From the NCBI GenBank assembly GCA_027488115.1, contig JAIYCG010000044.1, positions 124,001 to 188,000 of the forward strand: a DNA stretch of 64,000 nucleotides, in the 5' to 3' direction. Under the pieces are notes generated by a model. The model had not been told where the DNA came from and ran no database searches. It saw nothing but the letters and a program-made list of their open reading frames with translations. Position numbers and translations under genes: made by a program. Origin of the DNA: Comamonadaceae bacterium. Its GTDB lineage: Bacteria; Pseudomonadota; Gammaproteobacteria; Burkholderiales; Burkholderiaceae_C. Numbering within the stretch: position 1 is the stretch's first letter; each line of letters opens with the position of its first letter. This document shows positions 19,909 to 29,822 of the stretch, piece by piece.

Positions 19909-20310
19909 ATGTCTGACAGATCATCTTTGCCAATGAATTCATTCCAGCTCAAAGCGCTTGCCATCAAGCCCTCGAGTGAATGTGTTTGCTCCCTCAAAAT
20001 TTGCAGGGGCTGGGAAAGCGTCAGTGATGACCGCTGGCCGTCCAAGCAATTGAAGCTTGTGGGCACTTTGCGCCGAGAGTTGTTGGAAGGTGAGACTGAG
20101 CTCAGCTTTGAAGAGTTTCATCCAAACGGCACGCGTTATGACTCACCCGCAGCGCCGGTTGCTTTGAACTATTTTCCCTACAACCGCGCCGATGTTTATG
20201 GCTGCCAACAATGCGGTTGTGCTGTTTTAAAGTACACCGAATTTGGTGGCTACTATGTCGACCAGCGCGTCAGGCTGATTGATGCCACTCTTCTCATTGA
20301 TGATTGCTAA
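19909..20310 (+). CDS. Conserved-looking hypothetical protein with CxxC motif
   Basis: 133 residues, soluble, no signal peptide. The distinctive part is near the C-terminus: YPYNRADVYGCQQCG-like spacing (NRADVYGCQQCGCAVLKY), then a FGGYYVDQRVR segment. The CQQCGC cluster could bind zinc or another metal. I do not recognise the family. The start could be the TTG at 19903, ATG 19909 or ATG 19933; 19909 is a compromise without a clear ribosome binding site. Its stop overlaps the stop of the convergent flavin hydroxylase by 4 bases. Confidence 0.6.
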   Translation: MSDRSSLPMNSFQLKALAIKPSSECVCSLKICRGWESVSDDRWPSKQLKLVGTLRRELLEGETELSFEEFHPNGTRYDSPAAPVALNYFPYNRADVYGCQQCGCAVLKYTEFGGYYVDQRVRLIDATLLIDDC

Positions 20311-21959
20311 GCGGGTTGGCCGCGAAGGAATGACATAAATTGTGGCAGTGAAGCGGGTAATGCTTGGCCCCGCCAAACCACATGCTGATCTGTTCTGCAC
20401 AAAACCAGCGCGTGCTCATAAGCTGAAGGTTTGTGAGTTTCGTCTTCAAGATCAATGAGGTTCAAGGGCATGTCATAGCCCTCAGCCATCTTCAAAAGTT
20501 CTTGCACGTCAATCTGACCATCAAATCGAAGCAGGTTGTAGCCATTGCCGAGCGCATCATAAAGTGATGTTCCGTCTTTGCGCCAAAAATGAGGTGCTCT
20601 GCAACCCGGAAGGGTGGAGGGCGTGAACGAACCCATGGTGTAGGCAGGCGCTGGTTCTTCCTCGTGAGAAATGATGGGTGACTTTTCATAAAAATACCCA
20701 AAATTCAAACCTTCACAGCAAAACTGCTGCACATTCAAGTCATAAGCTTCACTGCCAACCAACTCACGCGCGGCTGCACCTTCTGCATCTGGGGCTTCGA
20801 TGTTGTGGGGCACTGCTCGACGTGCCTTGATCATCTTTTGTGCGTGGTTCATCACAAAGTGAGAAACCTGCTCCGTAATGGGATGTCTTTCGGCTTCATA
20901 GGCATCTAAGATATTGGCATGGGCCCAACCATTGACAACGGCACCCAGTAGCCACGCCAAGTTGGTGGCATCTGCAATGCCTGCATTCATGCCATAGCCA
21001 GCGTAGGGAACCCAAAGATGTGCAGCATCACCCGCTAAAAATACGCGACGGTCGCGAAAGTGATTGGACAGCAACCTTTTGCCCACCCAATCTTCTTTGG
21101 TGATAATTTCATATTCGAAATTTTGATCGACGCCCAAAATGTTGCGAATCGATTGATCGCGATCGACAGAGTCAAACTCAGGTTCGTCAGGGTGAAGGTG
21201 GTTGTGAACCAACCACGTTGAACGGCCATCAATGGCAAAAACCGTGCCGCAGCGCCGAGTGTTGACGGTGTAGTAGCACCACGCAAGTTTTCCTGGCAAA
21301 AGATTGACCAGATGTGGTGCCCGAATGTGGGTCGATTGAACGCGCTGTATGACATCAGTGCCTTCCAGCTTGGCGCCAATTTTTTTGCGCACAAACGAAC
21401 TGCCGCCATCACAGCCAGCCACATATTGAACTCTCAATGTTGAGCTCTCTTGAGTATCTAAATTCAAAAGAGTGACGCTCACACCCTGTTCATCTTGCAC
21501 AAAATCGGTCACTTGGGTTCGATTCAGCAGTGTCACGCCATCTTGTGCCACGGCATGTTTTAAAAGCAGTGGCTCTAGGTAGATCTGGTTGATTCTGTGT
21601 GGCGGCTCGGGTGTGTCCCATTCGGTATCAGGCCCACCTCTCTCGGTGTACCTGTCTCTGCGGCAAGGAATAGGGATGCGCGTCAGTTCTGTGCCCGTCA
21701 TGGCAGTGCGAAACACCACATCGTTGGGGAAATCTTCTGGCAATCCTGCGTCACGCAGAATGGGTGCAACGCCTAGCCTGCGAAAGATTTCCATGCTTCT
21801 GGCAGAAACATGGTTGCATTTGACGTTGGGGGGCTCGGCAAATTGGCGAACCTCAACGATGTGAACTTTGACGCCTTTGTGTGCCAAGTCCATGGCCAAA
21901 GTTAAGCCCACCGGGCCCGCGCCGACCACCAGCACATCGCTGTCAAATTGCAAATTCAT
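20307..21959 (-). CDS. FAD-dependent aromatic monooxygenase, MhpA/PheA-like (copy 1)
   Basis: 550 residues of the class A flavoprotein hydroxylase family. FAD motif VVGAGPVGLTLAMDLA at the N-terminus, DG motif AGCDGGSSFVRKKIGA in the middle and GDAAHLWVPYAGYGMNAGIADA as the second FAD motif. A C-terminal thioredoxin-like extension of about 150 residues follows, as in MhpA and phenol hydroxylase. It should add a hydroxyl to a phenolic ring using NAD(P)H and O2; the substrate is unknown. It is strongly similar to the gene at 28133-29803. The start ATG at 21959 is 9 bp from the stop of the Bug receptor gene upstream of it, so the two are probably co-transcribed. Confidence 0.88.
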   Translation of the reverse strand: MNLQFDSDVLVVGAGPVGLTLAMDLAHKGVKVHIVEVRQFAEPPNVKCNHVSARSMEIFRRLGVAPILRDAGLPEDFPNDVVFRTAMTGTELTRIPIPCRRDRYTERGGPDTEWDTPEPPHRINQIYLEPLLLKHAVAQDGVTLLNRTQVTDFVQDEQGVSVTLLNLDTQESSTLRVQYVAGCDGGSSFVRKKIGAKLEGTDVIQRVQSTHIRAPHLVNLLPGKLAWCYYTVNTRRCGTVFAIDGRSTWLVHNHLHPDEPEFDSVDRDQSIRNILGVDQNFEYEIITKEDWVGKRLLSNHFRDRRVFLAGDAAHLWVPYAGYGMNAGIADATNLAWLLGAVVNGWAHANILDAYEAERHPITEQVSHFVMNHAQKMIKARRAVPHNIEAPDAEGAAARELVGSEAYDLNVQQFCCEGLNFGYFYEKSPIISHEEEPAPAYTMGSFTPSTLPGCRAPHFWRKDGTSLYDALGNGYNLLRFDGQIDVQELLKMAEGYDMPLNLIDLEDETHKPSAYEHALVLCRTDQHVVWRGQALPASLPQFMSFLRGQPA

Positions 21960-21967
21960 GAGAAGCT

Positions 21968-22957
21968 TTAGTTAAGTTTGATGTTGGCTTGGCGAATGAC
22001 TTTGGCCCATTTCTGGGTCTCGCTTTTGATGTAGGCATCTAGCCCTTCCATGGAGGTAGCCACTGGCTCCATGCCGTTTTGACGCATTTGGGCTTTGATC
22101 GATTCGTCATTCAAGGCGGCCGTAAATTCTGTGTTCAGGCGCTGAATGATGGCGGCTGGCGTGCCAGCTGGGGCTACCAAGCCAAACCAGCCTGTTGAGT
22201 CATAGCCTGTGAGGCCGCTTTCAGAAAGTGTAGGCACTTCAGGCAAGTTGCTCAGCCTTTTGGGGCTGGTCACCGCAAATGCTTTTAACTTGCCAGCTTT
22301 GATGTGGGGCAGGGCGGCCGCCAGGTCGGTGACCGACAATTGAATTTGGCCAGACAAAGTGTCCATGGCTGCGGGGCCAGAGCCACGGTATGGGACTTCG
22401 ATCATTTTGAGGTCGGCCATTTGCGTGAACAAGGCCGTCGACAAATGCATGGCGGTGCCATTGCCGCCATGTCCAATAGACACTTTGCCAGGTTGTGACT
22501 TGGCATAGGCAATGAGCTGCTGCATGTTCTCGGCGGGCACAGATGGGTGACCTACCAGCACAAAGGGAATGGCGGCCAGCATCGTAATGGGTTGAAAATC
22601 TTTGGCCACCTCAAAAGGCATTTGAGGATACAGACTTGAATTGGCGGTAAGCCCGCCTGCCGCACCAACGCCCAATACATAGCCGTCTGGGGCGGCCTTG
22701 GCGACCACACTCAGGCCAATGTTGCCGCCTGCGCCTGGCCGGTTGTCAATGACCAAGGGTTGACCTAACTTGTCGTTAAGCCGAGTCGACAGAATTCGAA
22801 TAATGGCATCCGAGCTGCCGCCAGGTGGAAAAGTGACCACAATTTTGATGGGCTTTGACGGATAGTCGGCCATTTGGGCAGCTGCTGGTAGAGCGCTCAG
22901 CAACTCTAGCAAGGCCATCAAACCCAAGGGCATGAGATAAAGCAAACGTCTGCGCAT
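21968..22957 (-). CDS. Bug-family periplasmic binding protein
   Basis: 329 residues with a signal peptide ending near PAAAQ. Family marks are YPSKPIKIVVTFPPGGSSD, LVIDNRPGAGGNIG, AAPDGYVLG and MIEVPYRGSGPAAMD. Here the acidic residue usual after FPPGG is an Asp that may contact ligand, as in characterised Bug proteins. It sits directly before the MhpA-like hydroxylase on the same strand and diverges from another Bug gene across 218 bp. The likely ligand is the hydroxylase substrate or a related acid (inference). Membrane subunits are missing from the window. Confidence 0.9.
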   Translation of the reverse strand: MRRRLLYLMPLGLMALLELLSALPAAAQMADYPSKPIKIVVTFPPGGSSDAIIRILSTRLNDKLGQPLVIDNRPGAGGNIGLSVVAKAAPDGYVLGVGAAGGLTANSSLYPQMPFEVAKDFQPITMLAAIPFVLVGHPSVPAENMQQLIAYAKSQPGKVSIGHGGNGTAMHLSTALFTQMADLKMIEVPYRGSGPAAMDTLSGQIQLSVTDLAAALPHIKAGKLKAFAVTSPKRLSNLPEVPTLSESGLTGYDSTGWFGLVAPAGTPAAIIQRLNTEFTAALNDESIKAQMRQNGMEPVATSMEGLDAYIKSETQKWAKVIRQANIKLN

Positions 22958-23175
22958 AAAAGCTCCTAATTTGGAAACACTTTAGCTTTGAGAATCTTCA
23001 ATTGCAATCAGGGCTTGAACCGATTCATGACCTTGGTGAACTTGGAGAGAACAAGAATTCGATTTTCTGTGACAGAAGCTCACGCGCTTGGGGTTTCCGT
23101 CATTCCTTCTCGGAGTGAGGCGTGATAGCGTGTAGTGTCCAATTGATGTTCAATTTTTGTTCAAATGGCAACCCT

Positions 23176-24153
23176 ATGAAGAAGCCTTTTTTACCTCAGT
23201 TTATCTGTTGTCTTGTTTTAGGCTGGCTCCCCTTCTTGAGCATGGCGCAAGATTGGCCAGCCAAAGCGGTGCGAATTGTGGTGCCCTACCCAGCGGGCGG
23301 CGGTGTCGATGCTGCAGCACGGCTAGTAGCCCAACACTTAAGCAGTGTATTGGCTCAATCGGTTGTGGTTGATCCCAAGCCAGGGGGTGGCACTGTCATT
23401 GGCGCTGAAATGGTCTCTCGTGCCGCGCCAGATGGCTACACCTTCCTGCTCACAGGCGGTTCCACCATGTCGCTGTTGCCTCTCACCCATCCGGGCAAAT
23501 TGCCATTTGACCCGCTGCTAGATTTTGTGCCAGTCGGCATGGTGTCGCGTTTGCCATTTTTCTTGATCACAGCGCCAACCAACAACTACAACTCACTCAA
23601 AGATCTGATGACAGATGCCAAATCCAAACCTGGCAGGCTGCCTTACGCAAGCAATGGCATTGGCTCTATGGGGCATGTGGGCACGGCCATGCTCATGCAA
23701 AGTGCTGGCGTTGACATGATCCATGTGCCTTATCAAGGATTTCCACCCGCCATTTCTGATTTGGTCACGGGTCGGGTCTCCATGGTCATGGCCGACCTGG
23801 CACCTGTGAAGGGTCAAATTCAAGCAGGCACCTTGCGTGCCTTGGCAGTGGCATCGCCCCAAAGATCACGCTTTATGCCCGAAATTCCCACATTGGCTGA
23901 AGCGGGCTATCCGGGTATCGAGTTTGAAATATGGATGGGCTTGTATGCACCCGCCAAAACCCCAGCCTCCATCGTGAACCGAATGAGTCAAGAGCTGAGA
24001 AAGTATTTAGAAATGCCAAGTACCCGCGAGGCGTTTGCCAAACTGGGCCACGAGACCGATGCAGCAGGGCCTGAAATTGTGAAACAAAGAATTGAATCTG
24101 AACTCAAACAGATGTTGCCTGTTGTCAAGGCAGCGGGTCTGTCAAATAAATAA
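23176..24153 (+). CDS. Bug-family periplasmic binding protein
   Basis: 325 residues from ATG 23176 (MKKPFLPQF), where the signal peptide begins and ends near SMAQ. Longer frames are unlikely. Family marks: WPAKAVRIVVPYPAGGGVDAAAR, VVDPKPGGGTVIG, AAPDGYT and IHVPYQGFPPAISD. It ends 3 bp before the TPP-dependent enzyme and surely shares its transcript, which makes an oxo-acid or aromatic-acid ligand reasonable (inference). The 218-bp gap upstream, shared with a divergent Bug gene, holds no recognisable ORF. Confidence 0.9.
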   Translation: MKKPFLPQFICCLVLGWLPFLSMAQDWPAKAVRIVVPYPAGGGVDAAARLVAQHLSSVLAQSVVVDPKPGGGTVIGAEMVSRAAPDGYTFLLTGGSTMSLLPLTHPGKLPFDPLLDFVPVGMVSRLPFFLITAPTNNYNSLKDLMTDAKSKPGRLPYASNGIGSMGHVGTAMLMQSAGVDMIHVPYQGFPPAISDLVTGRVSMVMADLAPVKGQIQAGTLRALAVASPQRSRFMPEIPTLAEAGYPGIEFEIWMGLYAPAKTPASIVNRMSQELRKYLEMPSTREAFAKLGHETDAAGPEIVKQRIESELKQMLPVVKAAGLSNK

Positions 24154-24156
24154 GTT

Positions 24157-25884
24157 ATGTCTCAACCCTACATTCGCACCGCCTCCCATGACTTGCTTCA
24201 AGGCTTGGTTGATTTGGGCATTGAATATTTGTTTTGCAATCTGGGCACTGACCATGCGCCTTTGATTGAGGAAATGGCGCATTGGCGAGAGCAAGGCCGC
24301 GCATTTCCCAAGTTAATTTTGTGCCCGCACGAAAACACAGCCGTTCACATGGCCGGTGGTTATGCCGTTGCAACGGGCCGTGGTCAAGCTGTGTTGGTTC
24401 ACGTGGATGCGGGTACGGCCAATGCTGCCATGGGCTTGCACAATCTTTGCCGTACACGCATTCCTGTTTTGCTCATTGCGGGGCGAGCACCCATGAGCAC
24501 CTTCGATGATTCAACAGGTGGGCGCGACACTTATGTTCACTTCATTCAAGAGCCCTTTGATCAAGCCAGTGTGGTCAGGCCTTATGTCAAATGGGAGTAC
24601 AACTTGGCCTGGCCCTCTATGGCGCATGAGGTGGTGTCTAGGGCTGGCGCAGTCATGCAAAGTGATCCCACTGGACCGGTCTACCTCACACTGCCCAGAG
24701 AGGTTTTGGCAGCGCCCGTTGACGCTTCAAGTGTGGGTGCTTATGGCCATCAAAATCATTTGCCTGTGAAGGCGCAGGGCGCAGATGCCCAGGCTGTTCG
24801 TGCCATTGCTGAGCAACTCATGCGCTCAGACAATCCAATGCTGGTCACCGCCTATGCAGGTAGAAACCGCGAGGCTCCTGCACTGATTGAAAAATTGGCC
24901 GCATTGTGTGGCATGCGCGTTTGTGAGTTCAACACCATCTACCTGAACATACGGCGTGACTCGCCTTATTTTGGCGGCTACAACCCCGCTGCATTCACTG
25001 AGCAAGCCGACTTTGGCTTGATGGTCGATGTCGATGTGCCGTGGATTCCCAAAACCACACGTGTCAACCCCAATGCCTATTGGGCGCAATTGGATGTGGA
25101 TGCCATCAAGCGCGACATTCCCATGTGGGGATTTGCGCTGAATGCGCGCATCGAAGGCGACAGTGTTCGCTTGATCACGCAATTGATCGAGGTCATTGAA
25201 AGCAGTGCTACGCCAGAGTTCAAAACAAAAGCAGCGGCCAGGGGCTCGGCCTTGAAAACTGCGCATGAGCAAAATCGACAAAGGGCTGCATCGCTTGCTC
25301 AATCAAGGGGCGTTGTCAACGCCATCAATCCGCATTACCTGTGCGCCGCAATTGGACAAAAAATTGATTTACACGATGTGGTTCTGAATGAGGCCATTCG
25401 CAATACCATGGCGGTGTTTGAGCAAATACCCCGAGAGGTGCCTGGCAGCTTAATGGGCTTGTCGGGTGGGGGCTTGGGTTTTTCAGCGGGTACAGCGCTT
25501 GGCATCAAGCTGGCGCAAGCTCAACAGAGGGTGATTCACTTTGTAGGCGATGGCTCTTTTTACTTTAGCAATCCAAGCTCGGTCTATGCGGTTGCTAAAC
25601 AGTATGGCTTGCCCATTCTGACGGTGCTGCTAGACAACGGCGGTTGGTCTGCCGTGAAAGAGTCAACCTTGCGAATGTACCCACAAGGTGAGGCGAAAAG
25701 TACCAACCAGTTTGCATCTGATTTGGGCTACTCAACAGACTTTGCCGCCATTGCAGAAGCTGCTGGTGCGCATGGCGAAAGATTGGTAGATCCTGAGCAA
25801 GTTGAAGCTGCCATTGAAAGATGTTTGGCCGCCTTGGATGAAGGAAAGAGTGCATTGCTTCATGTGCGGATTACACCGCTCTGA
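24157..25884 (+). CDS. Thiamine-diphosphate-dependent enzyme, acetolactate synthase-like
   Basis: 575 residues, the full three-domain length of the family. The catalytic Glu is E59 in PHENTAVHMAGGYA. The C-terminal ThDP motif runs from VGDGSFYFSNPSS to LLDNGGW. The central domain is present but I cannot read cofactor use. The family includes acetolactate synthases, 2-oxo acid decarboxylases and lyases, so the reaction is open. Placement between two Bug receptors and next to flavin hydroxylases favours decarboxylation of an aromatic or branched 2-oxo acid, not amino-acid synthesis (inference). The early CNLGTDH segment is unusual compared with typical acetolactate synthases. Confidence 0.85.
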   Translation: MSQPYIRTASHDLLQGLVDLGIEYLFCNLGTDHAPLIEEMAHWREQGRAFPKLILCPHENTAVHMAGGYAVATGRGQAVLVHVDAGTANAAMGLHNLCRTRIPVLLIAGRAPMSTFDDSTGGRDTYVHFIQEPFDQASVVRPYVKWEYNLAWPSMAHEVVSRAGAVMQSDPTGPVYLTLPREVLAAPVDASSVGAYGHQNHLPVKAQGADAQAVRAIAEQLMRSDNPMLVTAYAGRNREAPALIEKLAALCGMRVCEFNTIYLNIRRDSPYFGGYNPAAFTEQADFGLMVDVDVPWIPKTTRVNPNAYWAQLDVDAIKRDIPMWGFALNARIEGDSVRLITQLIEVIESSATPEFKTKAAARGSALKTAHEQNRQRAASLAQSRGVVNAINPHYLCAAIGQKIDLHDVVLNEAIRNTMAVFEQIPREVPGSLMGLSGGGLGFSAGTALGIKLAQAQQRVIHFVGDGSFYFSNPSSVYAVAKQYGLPILTVLLDNGGWSAVKESTLRMYPQGEAKSTNQFASDLGYSTDFAAIAEAAGAHGERLVDPEQVEAAIERCLAALDEGKSALLHVRITPL

Positions 25885-25956
25885 TAGAAGCCCCAGACAT
25901 CTCAGAAGCCCATACTTGATTTTCAAAACATGACTCAGTTTAGACAGGATATTGAA

Positions 25957-26946
25957 ATGAAACCATCACAACTTATGACAAACAAACGCAACACACTCGT
26001 GGGTGTGGCTCTTCTCATGTTGGCCGGTCTTTGTACATCCGTGAACGCACAAACTGCTTGGCCCAACAAAGCAATTCGCATTGTGGTGCCCTATGCGCCT
26101 GGTGGTGCCAATGATATTTTGGCGCGTGTTGTGGCTGAAAAATTAGCGCCTGCTTTGGGGCAACCTGTGTTGGTTGAAAACAAACCCGGTGCAGGGGCCG
26201 CAGTAGGCACCGAGTTGGTGGTGAAGTCTGCCCCCGACGGCTACACCTTGCTCATGGCCGCCAGTGGTCCGATTGTGTTCAACCCTGCCTTGGTGGCCAA
26301 GTTGGCGTACAACCCCATGACCGATTTAACGCCAATTTCATTGGCGGGTTCGTTCCCCATGATTCTGGCGGTCAATGAAGCGTCGCCAGCCAAAACATTT
26401 GCTGAATTGGTCGCACTGAGCAAAGCCAATCCAACAAAGTTCAACTACTCTTACCCTTCGGCTTCATTTCAATTGGTCATGGAATTGGTCAAAACCAAGA
26501 CAGGTTTGAAAGCTTTGAACGTACCTTACCAAGGCAGCGCGCCATCAATCAATGCGGTCTTGACGCAAGAGGTCCAAATGACCCTGATCGATTCAGGTCC
26601 CATTGCAGCCTTGTTAAAGGCGGGTAAATTGCGTGCCCTGGGTGTGACCTCTGAGCAGCGCCTTGCTGCTTACCCCCAAGTGCCCACCCTGAAAGAGCAA
26701 GGGATTGATGTGTCGGTTAACTTTTGGAGCGGATTGTTGGCACCAGCAGGCACACCCGCACCCATTGTGAAACGTTTGCAAGAGGAAGTGGCTCGCATCA
26801 TGGCATTGCCTGATGTGCAAGAGCGCATGGGCAAGCTGGACATCAAACCTGTCGGCGGCTCCTCAGCAGATTTTGCCAAAGTGATTGCCCAAGAAATTCA
26901 GCTGTGGACGCAAGTGGCCAAAGACAACAACATCAAAGCAGAATGA
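25957..26946 (+). CDS. Bug-family periplasmic binding protein
   Basis: 329 residues. ATG 25957 is preceded by AGGA at a good distance and precedes the signal peptide ending near VNAQ; ATG 25975 is an alternative. Family marks: WPNKAIRIVVPYAPGGANDI, VLVENKPGAGAAVG, SAPDGYT and LNVPYQGSAPSINA. Its TGA overlaps the ATG of the following flavin hydroxylase, so binding protein and enzyme are translationally coupled. That is the clearest receptor-enzyme pairing in the region. Confidence 0.9.
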   Translation: MKPSQLMTNKRNTLVGVALLMLAGLCTSVNAQTAWPNKAIRIVVPYAPGGANDILARVVAEKLAPALGQPVLVENKPGAGAAVGTELVVKSAPDGYTLLMAASGPIVFNPALVAKLAYNPMTDLTPISLAGSFPMILAVNEASPAKTFAELVALSKANPTKFNYSYPSASFQLVMELVKTKTGLKALNVPYQGSAPSINAVLTQEVQMTLIDSGPIAALLKAGKLRALGVTSEQRLAAYPQVPTLKEQGIDVSVNFWSGLLAPAGTPAPIVKRLQEEVARIMALPDVQERMGKLDIKPVGGSSADFAKVIAQEIQLWTQVAKDNNIKAE

Positions 26947-28136
26947 CGGAAAAACGAATCGCCATTGCTGGTGCAGGGATTGCAGGACTGAGCACAGCAC
27001 TTGCGCTTTTGCAGCAAGGTTTCAAGGTCGATGTATTCGAGCAAGCTTCCCAATTGGGTGAGGTGGGTGCGGGCTTGCAAATTTCACCCAACGGCACAAG
27101 GGTGCTGAGAAGCATAGGCCTAGATGAAGCCTTGCTGGGTTTGGTATGTCAGGCCAAGGGCAAAGAAATTCGCATGTGGAATACGGGGCAGCGCTGGAAG
27201 CTGTTTGACTTGGGTGACGACTGCCTATCGCGGTTTGGTGCTCCCTATTGGATGGTGCATCGAGGGGATCTGCACAAAGTTTTGCTGGAGGCGTTCAATG
27301 CCCGTTCAGATGTGCCAGTGCGCTTGAATGCGCGAGTTGTTCATGCTCAAAGCACTGCGGGTGGCGCAAGTTTTGAGTTGCAAGACGGCAGTCGCCATCA
27401 CGCCTTTGGATTGATTGCAGCAGATGGTGTGCATTCCATTTTGCGCGAAAATTTGTTGGGAGAGGACAAGGCGCAATTCACAGGTTTGTTGGCATGGCGC
27501 GGCTTGGTTCCAATCCACACCATTTCTTCGCATTTACAAGCCCAGGTGGGCACCAATTGGGTGGGGCCGGGAGCGCACGTCATTACCTATCCTGTGCGGG
27601 GTGGACAATTGATGAATGTGGTGGGCATCATTGAAAAAGATGGCTGGCGCGGAGAGTCCTGGACAGAGCAAGGAACCCACGCAGAATTGCTCCAAGATTT
27701 TGGTCACTGGCATGCAGATGTGTGTGAGTTGATGCGCAAAATTGAGCAGCCTTTCAAATGGGCACTGCTAGGCCGTTCGCCTCAAAAGGGGTGGGCACAA
27801 GGCTCAATTTGTTTGGTGGGCGATTCAGCGCATCCCACTTTGCCTTTTTTAGCGCAGGGCGCCAACATGGCCATTGAAGATGCTGCGGTCATGGCACGCT
27901 GTATGGCAGTGCAAGAAACTTCCGAAAAAGCATTTGCACAATTTGAAAGTTTGCGTTGGCAACGCACAGCCGACATCGTGAACCGGTCGAGTGACAATGC
28001 CAAACGTTTTCACAACCCTCAGTTGTCCGATCCCGCCAAGGCAGTCGACTACGTGAGTTCTGAGTGGGACCCAGAAAAAGTGAGAAGACGCTACGACTGG
28101 CTGTTTGAATACGATGCTTTGAAAACGCCTCTATGA
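26943..28136 (+). CDS. FAD-dependent monooxygenase, salicylate-hydroxylase-like
   Basis: 397 residues. The N-terminal FAD motif is IAGAGIAGLSTALALLQQG, followed by VGAGLQISPNGTRVLRSIGL, a segment typical of the salicylate/6-hydroxynicotinate monooxygenase group. The DG motif is LIAADGVHSILRE and the second FAD motif GDSAHPTLPFLAQGANMAIEDA. Such enzymes hydroxylate, often with decarboxylation, small aromatic acids. The substrate here is not known. The ATG at 26943 overlaps the stop of the Bug gene and its own TGA overlaps the next ATG, so three genes are coupled. Confidence 0.87.
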   Translation: MTEKRIAIAGAGIAGLSTALALLQQGFKVDVFEQASQLGEVGAGLQISPNGTRVLRSIGLDEALLGLVCQAKGKEIRMWNTGQRWKLFDLGDDCLSRFGAPYWMVHRGDLHKVLLEAFNARSDVPVRLNARVVHAQSTAGGASFELQDGSRHHAFGLIAADGVHSILRENLLGEDKAQFTGLLAWRGLVPIHTISSHLQAQVGTNWVGPGAHVITYPVRGGQLMNVVGIIEKDGWRGESWTEQGTHAELLQDFGHWHADVCELMRKIEQPFKWALLGRSPQKGWAQGSICLVGDSAHPTLPFLAQGANMAIEDAAVMARCMAVQETSEKAFAQFESLRWQRTADIVNRSSDNAKRFHNPQLSDPAKAVDYVSSEWDPEKVRRRYDWLFEYDALKTPL

Positions 28137-29803
28137 ACAAGGCATCCCAAGTTAAAACGCCCGTTCTCATTGTGGGCGGGGGCCCTGTTGGCATGACCAT
28201 GGCCTTGTGCTTGGCCAAGCGCGGCATTGCCAGTTACTTGGTGGAATTGCGCTCAGCAGAGACTTTGCCGGATGTGAAGTGCAATCACATTTCGTCTCGA
28301 AGCATGGAGCTTTTCCGATCCTTGAGTCTTTCACAAGATCTGCGTGCAGCAGGCCTACCCAACAACTACCCGCACGATGTGTCATACAGAACTAGCACCT
28401 TGGGCGAGGAGATTGCAAGAATTCATATTCCTGGCAGAAGCACCCGCCTCACCGATCATTCAGGGCCAGACGGCAACTGGCCAACACCAGAACCACCGCA
28501 CAGAATCAACCAACGGTTCATCGAGCCCATCTTAAGACGGCACGTTCAAAAGCAATCCTTGATCAAGTGTTTGTATCGGCATCAGGTGCTGTCTTTCATG
28601 CAAGATGAAAATCAGGTGACAGCGCAAATTCAAAATTTAGATCAACCTGATTCACCAAGCTTTGCTTTGTCTGCCGCTTACATGGTCGGATGTGATGGCG
28701 GTCGATCGATGGTTCGAAAAGGCATGGGTGCCAAACTGGTGGGCGATGAGGTGGTGCAGCGTGTTCAAAGCACCTGCATCAGGGCGCCTCATTTAATTGA
28801 ACTCATGAAAGCACCGCCTGCTTGGGCCATGTTCACGGTCAATCCTAGGCGAAGCGGCAACATTTACGCCATAGATGGCAAAGAGGTTTGGCTCATTCAC
28901 AACTACCTTCGCGACCATGAAGTCGACTTTGAGTCAGTCGAACGCGATTGGGCCATTCGCACCATCTTAGGTGTCGACGATCAATTCGAATACGAAGTGA
29001 TGAGCAAAGAGGACTGGTTCGGCCGTCGCTTGGTGAGCGACAAATTGCAAGATGGCCGAGTCTTTGTAGCGGGTGATGCGGCCCATTTGTGGGTGCCCTA
29101 TGCGGGCTACGGTATGAACGCCGGCTTGGCCGATGCGTCAAACTTGGCTTGGCATTTGGCGGCGCAAATTGAGTCTTGGGCCTCACCCAATGCTTTGACA
29201 GCCTACGAAAAAGAAAGGCATCCCATTACCGAGCAGGTTTCTCGATTTGCCATGAACCATGCACACGCCATGAGCAAGCGCCGAAAAGAAATTCCTCACA
29301 ATTTAGAAGATCAATCGACAGAGGGCGCCATGGCCAGGGCTGCATTTGGCCAAGATTTGTACGAATTGAATGTTCAGCAATATTGCTGCGCAGGCTTGAA
29401 CTTTGGTTATTTTTACGATCAGTCGCCCGTCATGGTGTATGACGCAGAAAAAGCGCCTGACTACAGCATGGGCAGTTTCACTGCTTCTACCGTACCCGGT
29501 TGCAGGGCGCCCCATTTCTGGCTTGAACACGGTACATCTTTGTACGACGCCTTGGGTGACGCGTACACCTTGATTTGTTTCAAGCCGGAATGCCATGCCG
29601 AAGTCAAGGCTTTGAAAAATGCAGCGGATGCAGCCAACATGCCTCTCAAAATATTGGATGTCAGTGGACATGAGGCGATCCCCAAAGAATACGCACATCA
29701 ATTTGCAATCGTCAGAGCCGATGCGCACACGGTCTGGCGCGGCGACCAATTGACCGCAGCAAATGCAGCACAAATCGTTGCCAAACTTTGCGGCTATTCG
29801 TAA
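28133..29803 (+). CDS. FAD-dependent aromatic monooxygenase, MhpA/PheA-like (copy 2)
   Basis: 556 residues with the same domain order as the gene at 20307-21959. FAD motif IVGGGPVGMTMALCLA, then VKCNHISSRSMELFRSL, DG motif GCDGGRSMVRKGMGA, second FAD motif GDAAHLWVPYAGYGMNAG and a C-terminal thioredoxin-like region. Long stretches are identical to copy 1, including the VQQ(Y/F)CC(A/E)GLNFGYFY segment. The pair therefore arose by duplication or from closely related sources and may act on similar phenols. It overlaps the preceding hydroxylase by ATGA. Confidence 0.88.
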   Translation: MNKASQVKTPVLIVGGGPVGMTMALCLAKRGIASYLVELRSAETLPDVKCNHISSRSMELFRSLSLSQDLRAAGLPNNYPHDVSYRTSTLGEEIARIHIPGRSTRLTDHSGPDGNWPTPEPPHRINQRFIEPILRRHVQKQSLIKCLYRHQVLSFMQDENQVTAQIQNLDQPDSPSFALSAAYMVGCDGGRSMVRKGMGAKLVGDEVVQRVQSTCIRAPHLIELMKAPPAWAMFTVNPRRSGNIYAIDGKEVWLIHNYLRDHEVDFESVERDWAIRTILGVDDQFEYEVMSKEDWFGRRLVSDKLQDGRVFVAGDAAHLWVPYAGYGMNAGLADASNLAWHLAAQIESWASPNALTAYEKERHPITEQVSRFAMNHAHAMSKRRKEIPHNLEDQSTEGAMARAAFGQDLYELNVQQYCCAGLNFGYFYDQSPVMVYDAEKAPDYSMGSFTASTVPGCRAPHFWLEHGTSLYDALGDAYTLICFKPECHAEVKALKNAADAANMPLKILDVSGHEAIPKEYAHQFAIVRADAHTVWRGDQLTAANAAQIVAKLCGYS

Positions 29804-29822
29804 GCATCAACAAGGAGCCAAT

